64,000 nucleotides of DNA from Actinomycetota bacterium (GTDB lineage Bacteria > Actinomycetota > Actinomycetes > Nanopelagicales > Nanopelagicaceae). Positions 60,400-64,000 of this stretch are shown in pieces. The notes below the pieces were generated by a model, which saw only the letters and a list, made by a program, of their open reading frames with translations, was not told the origin of the DNA and ran no database searches. The stretch is taken from NCBI GenBank assembly GCA_016870975.1, contig VGAE01000006.1, positions 1 through 64,000 of the forward strand, in the 5' to 3' direction. Position 1 is the stretch's first letter. Every line of letters starts with the position of its first letter. A program made the translations under genes and the position numbers.

Positions 60400-61585
60400 T
60401 GCACTAATGCGACGGAATCATGAATTCTTGTCCGCAATTGGCTTGTTGCATAAGCAAGGGGTTTTGCCAGCTAATACATACGCCCTCGATCTCAAAAATA
60501 TTGCGAAAAATGCAGCTCTGATAGCCGATAGAGGACATGAACTTGGAATAAATGTAATTGCCATGATGAAACAAATCGGTCGGAATCCTGACGCATGTAC
60601 AGCTATAAAAAATAGTGGGATCACAGATGCCGTGGCAGTAGATTTTGAATGCGGGATATATTCTAAGAAGAATGGTTTAGAAATAGGTCATATTGGGCAT
60701 CTTGTACAAATTCCCAAAGCATTCTTTAATTCCACGATAGAATTAAGTCCAAAAAATTGGACTGTATTTTCAATTGATCACATTCAGCAAATATCAAGCA
60801 TTGCAAAGAATCATAATGTCATACAAAATATATTCTTACGCGTTTGGAATGATAATTGTAAATTCTATCCCGGTCATGAGGGCGGTTTTCACGTAAGAGA
60901 CTTAGAGGAAACTTTAGGACAGATTCAGAGAATAAGTAATGTAAAAGTTAGCGGAATAACTAGTTTTCCCGCATTACTTTTCAATAAAGAGAAAAAAAAG
61001 TTGGAAGTAACGGCGAATGCCAATGCGATAAACCAAGCCTCTGAAAAAGCTGACAATATTTTAGGTTATCAAGTTATTAGAAATATGCCCGGAACCACCT
61101 CGTTAGAGGGTTTAGAGCTACTTGCTAAAAATGGCGCCACTCAAGTAGAACCGGGTCATGGCTTAACTGGCACCACACCTTTGAGTTTTTTTGAGGATAC
61201 TCTTGAAATTCCTTCCGTTGCTTATGTATCAGAAGTTGCACATATTCATAACGGTAACGCTTATGTTTTGGGAGGAGGCTTATATCGAGATCCTGTCCTA
61301 GGTGAAACGCCTTGCAAGGCTGTTGCTATTGATAGCTATGGTGGAATGGAAACTTTCGACGTCGATATGCCAAAACCAGGAGCCATTGACTACTACGCGA
61401 TTCTGTTACCTAATATCAAAGGTCAAGTGCCGCCTATCGGGACCACAGTCGTTTTCGGTTTCCGACCTCAAGTGTTTGTAACGCGAGGCCTAACGACCGG
61501 TGTATTAATTGAGGATAATTCGCCAAGTATGAAGAAACTTTATGCCGCTAATGGTGCAGTATCAGACGTGAATTGGAATAAATAA
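60389..61585 (+). CDS. YhfX-like PLP-dependent enzyme (alanine racemase fold)
   Basis: MFLNALMRRN, TYALDLKNI, MMKQIGRNP, GHLVQIP, YPGHEGGF, TSLEGLELLAKNGATQVEPGHGLTGT, GFRPQVFVTRG. Confidence 0.8.
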   Translation: MFLNALMRRNHEFLSAIGLLHKQGVLPANTYALDLKNIAKNAALIADRGHELGINVIAMMKQIGRNPDACTAIKNSGITDAVAVDFECGIYSKKNGLEIGHIGHLVQIPKAFFNSTIELSPKNWTVFSIDHIQQISSIAKNHNVIQNIFLRVWNDNCKFYPGHEGGFHVRDLEETLGQIQRISNVKVSGITSFPALLFNKEKKKLEVTANANAINQASEKADNILGYQVIRNMPGTTSLEGLELLAKNGATQVEPGHGLTGTTPLSFFEDTLEIPSVAYVSEVAHIHNGNAYVLGGGLYRDPVLGETPCKAVAIDSYGGMETFDVDMPKPGAIDYYAILLPNIKGQVPPIGTTVVFGFRPQVFVTRGLTTGVLIEDNSPSMKKLYAANGAVSDVNWNK

Positions 61586-62316
61586 TGAGTAATTTTTTAG
61601 AAGTAGAAAATCTAAGTAAATCCTTTGGAGCGGTCAGCGCTGTTAGAAATTTTTCTATTTCTTTAAGATCAGGTGAAATAAAGGCACTTGTCGGAGACAA
61701 CGGAGCAGGAAAGAGTACGATTGTAAAAATGCTTTCCGGTGCCTTAAAGCCAGATGGTGGAAAAATTAGCATTCAAGGATCAGAAGTGGTCTTGTCCAAT
61801 CCAGCCCAGGCAAGAAGTTTAGGAATCGAGACGGTTCGTCAAGACCTCGCGATAGCAACTCAGCAACCTATTTTTCTCAATGTTTTTTTAGGGCGAGAAC
61901 TGATCAAGCAACCTTTTAGACTTTTAGACAAAAAGTTAATGCGTAAACAGGCAAATGACCTATTCAAAACTTTAGGAATTTCAATTCCTGATCTTGATCT
62001 TCCTATTGGAAATCTTTCAGGAGGACAGAGGCAGGCAGTTGCAATTGCGAGAGCAGCTAATTGGGGTAGATCACTTGTTATCATGGATGAGCCAACTGCT
62101 GCCTTGGGTGTAGCCGAGACCAAAAAAGTCGAAAAACTGGTGAAAGATCTATCCAGAGAAGGTGTAGCAATTCTCATGGTGTCTCATAATTTAGATCAAG
62201 TATTTCGCTTATCAAAAAATATCTCAGTAATGAGACGAGGGGAGTATGTCGGAGAGTTTCAAACAAATAGAACTAGCGTGAATAAAATTGTCTTTTGTAT
62301 AACGGGGCAAAAGTAG
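61585..62316 (+). CDS. ABC transporter ATP-binding protein (single-domain, FrcA-like)
   Basis: Walker A GDNGAGKST, LSGGQRQAVAIARA, Walker B LVIMDEPTAAL; single nucleotide-binding domain (243 aa). Confidence 0.92.
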   Translation: MSNFLEVENLSKSFGAVSAVRNFSISLRSGEIKALVGDNGAGKSTIVKMLSGALKPDGGKISIQGSEVVLSNPAQARSLGIETVRQDLAIATQQPIFLNVFLGRELIKQPFRLLDKKLMRKQANDLFKTLGISIPDLDLPIGNLSGGQRQAVAIARAANWGRSLVIMDEPTAALGVAETKKVEKLVKDLSREGVAILMVSHNLDQVFRLSKNISVMRRGEYVGEFQTNRTSVNKIVFCITGQK

Positions 62317-62505
62317 AAATCCAAAACACCCCTACTGAATCAGAGGCGTTTTTCGCGTAGGTAGAGAAATTAGCCATGGTTTCAAATTCGTGATTTACCT
62401 TATATTTAGTCAAGCCTTAAGTGTACTTACCAACTCTTTAGCGCACTTAACGCCAGAAATTTAGTCTTGACTAAGTGGCAAACTGGTGTACGGCCCGAAA
62501 GCACT

Positions 62506-62564
62506 TCACTGCTAATGAGGTTTTCCCGAAAGGGAATCGGAGGTTCAAATCCTGTCGTCTCCGC
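62506..62564 (+). repeat. Direct repeat copy 2 (attR-like), 3' tRNA-Ser(GCT) fragment
   Basis: 58/59 identical to 55622-55680; no matching 5' acceptor upstream; T-stem mismatch G62554. Confidence 0.9.
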
Positions 62565-62680
62565 TCAAAACCAACTATATGTCAGAGTTCTCACTTTTGT
62601 GCGTAATGATGCGCGTTTTTATCCATCTTTATCAGTTACCACCATATGTGCTTCCCATCGGTCGAAAACGTGGCTTAGTA

Positions 62681-63745
62681 TCAATTATCTATTAATCTTA
62701 AACCATTTTTAGCATCAAAATAATGGTGATCCTCAACACTACTATCTATTACAATGTCTGACCTATTATCTATTTTTTGTAAATGATCATTATCCACAAC
62801 AGCCGTGATTTGCTGCTCGTTTACTTGTAATGTCACAATTGCTCTCGGCCCCAATTGTTCAATAATTTCAACTTTTGCCTGGGGTGCGTCTGGTTTTGTA
62901 TTCAAGATTTTCACATCTTCAGGTCGGATTCCCCAGATAATTTCTCCGTTTATTGAAGAGTCGATTTTGAATTGGCATCCAGATTCTGTGGTGAACAGGC
63001 CCGATTTTGCCTTACCGCTCATAAGATTCATTCTTGGACTCCCCACAAACCCAGCGACAAAAACATCTTTTGGCTTTCTATAGATTTCTTCGGGTTTACC
63101 CATTTGCATAATTACACCATCTTTCATGACAACCATTACATCGGAGAGAGTCATTGCCTCCTCCTGATCATGAGTTACATAAACAACTGTTGTACCTAAC
63201 CTTCTTTGTAACCTGATAATTTCTGTTCTCATCTCAAGTCTTAATTTGGCGTCCAAATTAGATAAAGGTTCATCAAATAAAAATACTTTAGGGCTTCTGA
63301 TAATGGCACGGCCAATTGCCACTCTTTGCTGTTGTCCTCCTGATAACTCCTTGGGCCTCCTATCTAGTAATTCTTGAATACCTAGAGATTGAGCGACCCC
63401 TAAAACTCTTGTTTTTATTTCTGATTTGTTAAATTTTATTGCTTTCAAAGGAAAGCCAATATTATCTGCGACAGTCAGGTGAGAATAAAGTGCGTAATTT
63501 TGGAAAACCATCGCGATATCTCGATCTTTGGGTTCTAATTTTGTTACAACCTTTCCCCCTATAATAATTTCACCAGAGTTAACAGTTTCTAATCCTGCGA
63601 TCATTCTTAAGGTAGTGGTTTTTCCACAACCTGATGGACCCACTAATACCGTAAATTGACCATCTGGAATTACCAAGTCTAACCCTTTAACTACATCTAT
63701 ATTGCCGAAGGTCTTATAAACCTTTCTTAACTCAATTGTTGCCAT
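62681..63745 (-). CDS. Carbohydrate ABC transporter ATPase (UgpC/MsmX family)
   Basis: VGPSGCGKTTTLRMIAGLE, ELSGGQQQRVAIGRAI, FDEPLSNLDAKLR, C-terminal TOBE-like GIRPEDV. Confidence 0.95.
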   Translation of the reverse strand: MATIELRKVYKTFGNIDVVKGLDLVIPDGQFTVLVGPSGCGKTTTLRMIAGLETVNSGEIIIGGKVVTKLEPKDRDIAMVFQNYALYSHLTVADNIGFPLKAIKFNKSEIKTRVLGVAQSLGIQELLDRRPKELSGGQQQRVAIGRAIIRSPKVFLFDEPLSNLDAKLRLEMRTEIIRLQRRLGTTVVYVTHDQEEAMTLSDVMVVMKDGVIMQMGKPEEIYRKPKDVFVAGFVGSPRMNLMSGKAKSGLFTTESGCQFKIDSSINGEIIWGIRPEDVKILNTKPDAPQAKVEIIEQLGPRAIVTLQVNEQQITAVVDNDHLQKIDNRSDIVIDSSVEDHHYFDAKNGLRLIDN

Positions 63746-63753
63746 CTGTCTCC

Positions 63754-64000
63754 CTAATATTTAATTGCACCACCGCTAATTCCTCTCACTAATCTTTTCT
63801 GAATGAAAAAACTCATAAACAAAACTGGAACAACTGCGACCAAAATTGCTGCACACATTGCCCCTAGTTCAACACCTCTGAACGTATTAAAACTGGCAAT
63901 CTTTACCGGCAGTGTTGCCGAATTTCCCGGAGCAAGAATCAGAGCATAGAAAAGGTCGTTCCAGGATAAAACAAAACCAAATATGGCAGCTGCGCCAATG
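63754..64000 (-). CDS. Carbohydrate ABC transporter permease (MalG/UgpE-like), partial at window edge
   Basis: Reverse-strand translation HIGAAAIFGFVLSWNDLFYALILAPGNSATLPVKIASFNTFRGVELGAMCAAILVAVVPVLFMSFFIQKRLVRGISGGAIKY*. Confidence 0.88.
   Translation of the reverse strand, partial: IGAAAIFGFVLSWNDLFYALILAPGNSATLPVKIASFNTFRGVELGAMCAAILVAVVPVLFMSFFIQKRLVRGISGGAIKY

Larger units (their letters stand above)
55681..62564. mobile_element. tRNA-Ser-bounded genomic island, no visible integrase
   Basis: Bracketed by intact tRNA-Ser(GCT) and a 3' fragment duplicate; accessory gene content; appears more AT-rich than the backbone by eye. Confidence 0.7.

Noticed and set aside
55681-62564. Searched for an integrase, transposase, toxin-antitoxin or defence genes in the island
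   Set aside because: None found among ORFs in either strand; all ORFs over the main frames are transport, regulation or metabolism.
62467-62712. 81-aa ORF spanning the tRNA-Ser fragment
   Set aside because: The SRKGIGGSNPVVSA segment is the well-known spurious translation of a tRNA-Ser 3' end; the rest has no protein character.

Overview
The window looks like the oriC-proximal core of a streamlined, moderate-GC actinobacterium. By gene order and protein style it is probably a freshwater acI / Nanopelagicales-type organism (inference, not checked by search). The backbone is tRNA-Ile, gyrA, gyrB, dciA-like, recF, dnaN, oriC, dnaA, rpmH, rnpA, yidD, yidC, khpB, rsmG, parA, parB. It continues with cwlM-trxA-trxB-murJ, pcnA, a class A PBP, rpsF-ssb-rpsR-rplI-dnaB, an SbtA-like bicarbonate transporter, dcd, lemA/htpX, a CysD/CysNC sulfate-activation module, a two-component system, crgA/trpG/pknB/pstP, pheA/serS, an SDH/FRD operon and tandem crcB genes. 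From about 55.6 kb the content becomes accessory. A ~6.9 kb segment is bracketed by an intact tRNA-Ser(GCT) and a 59-nt near-perfect copy of its 3' part. It carries a ROK regulator, an M20 hydrolase, an Frc/Rbs-type ABC importer and a YhfX-like PLP enzyme, with no visible integrase. The strongest second-look items are: (i) this tRNA-bounded catabolic/transport island; (ii) a perfect 11-bp operator-like inverted repeat straddling the start codon of the ROK gene, with a promoter that implies a leaderless mRNA; (iii) a decayed tRNA-Leu(CAG) between pstP and pheA; (iv) two parS palindromes that also encode the N-terminal Ser-Arg-Glu-Thr of RsmG and ParA, with rsmG apparently lacking a canonical start codon; (v) a 17-bp perfect hairpin between the binding-protein and permease genes; (vi) loss of rodA/pbpA/pknA between pstP and pknB. 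No CRISPR array, rRNA operon or transposase was found.
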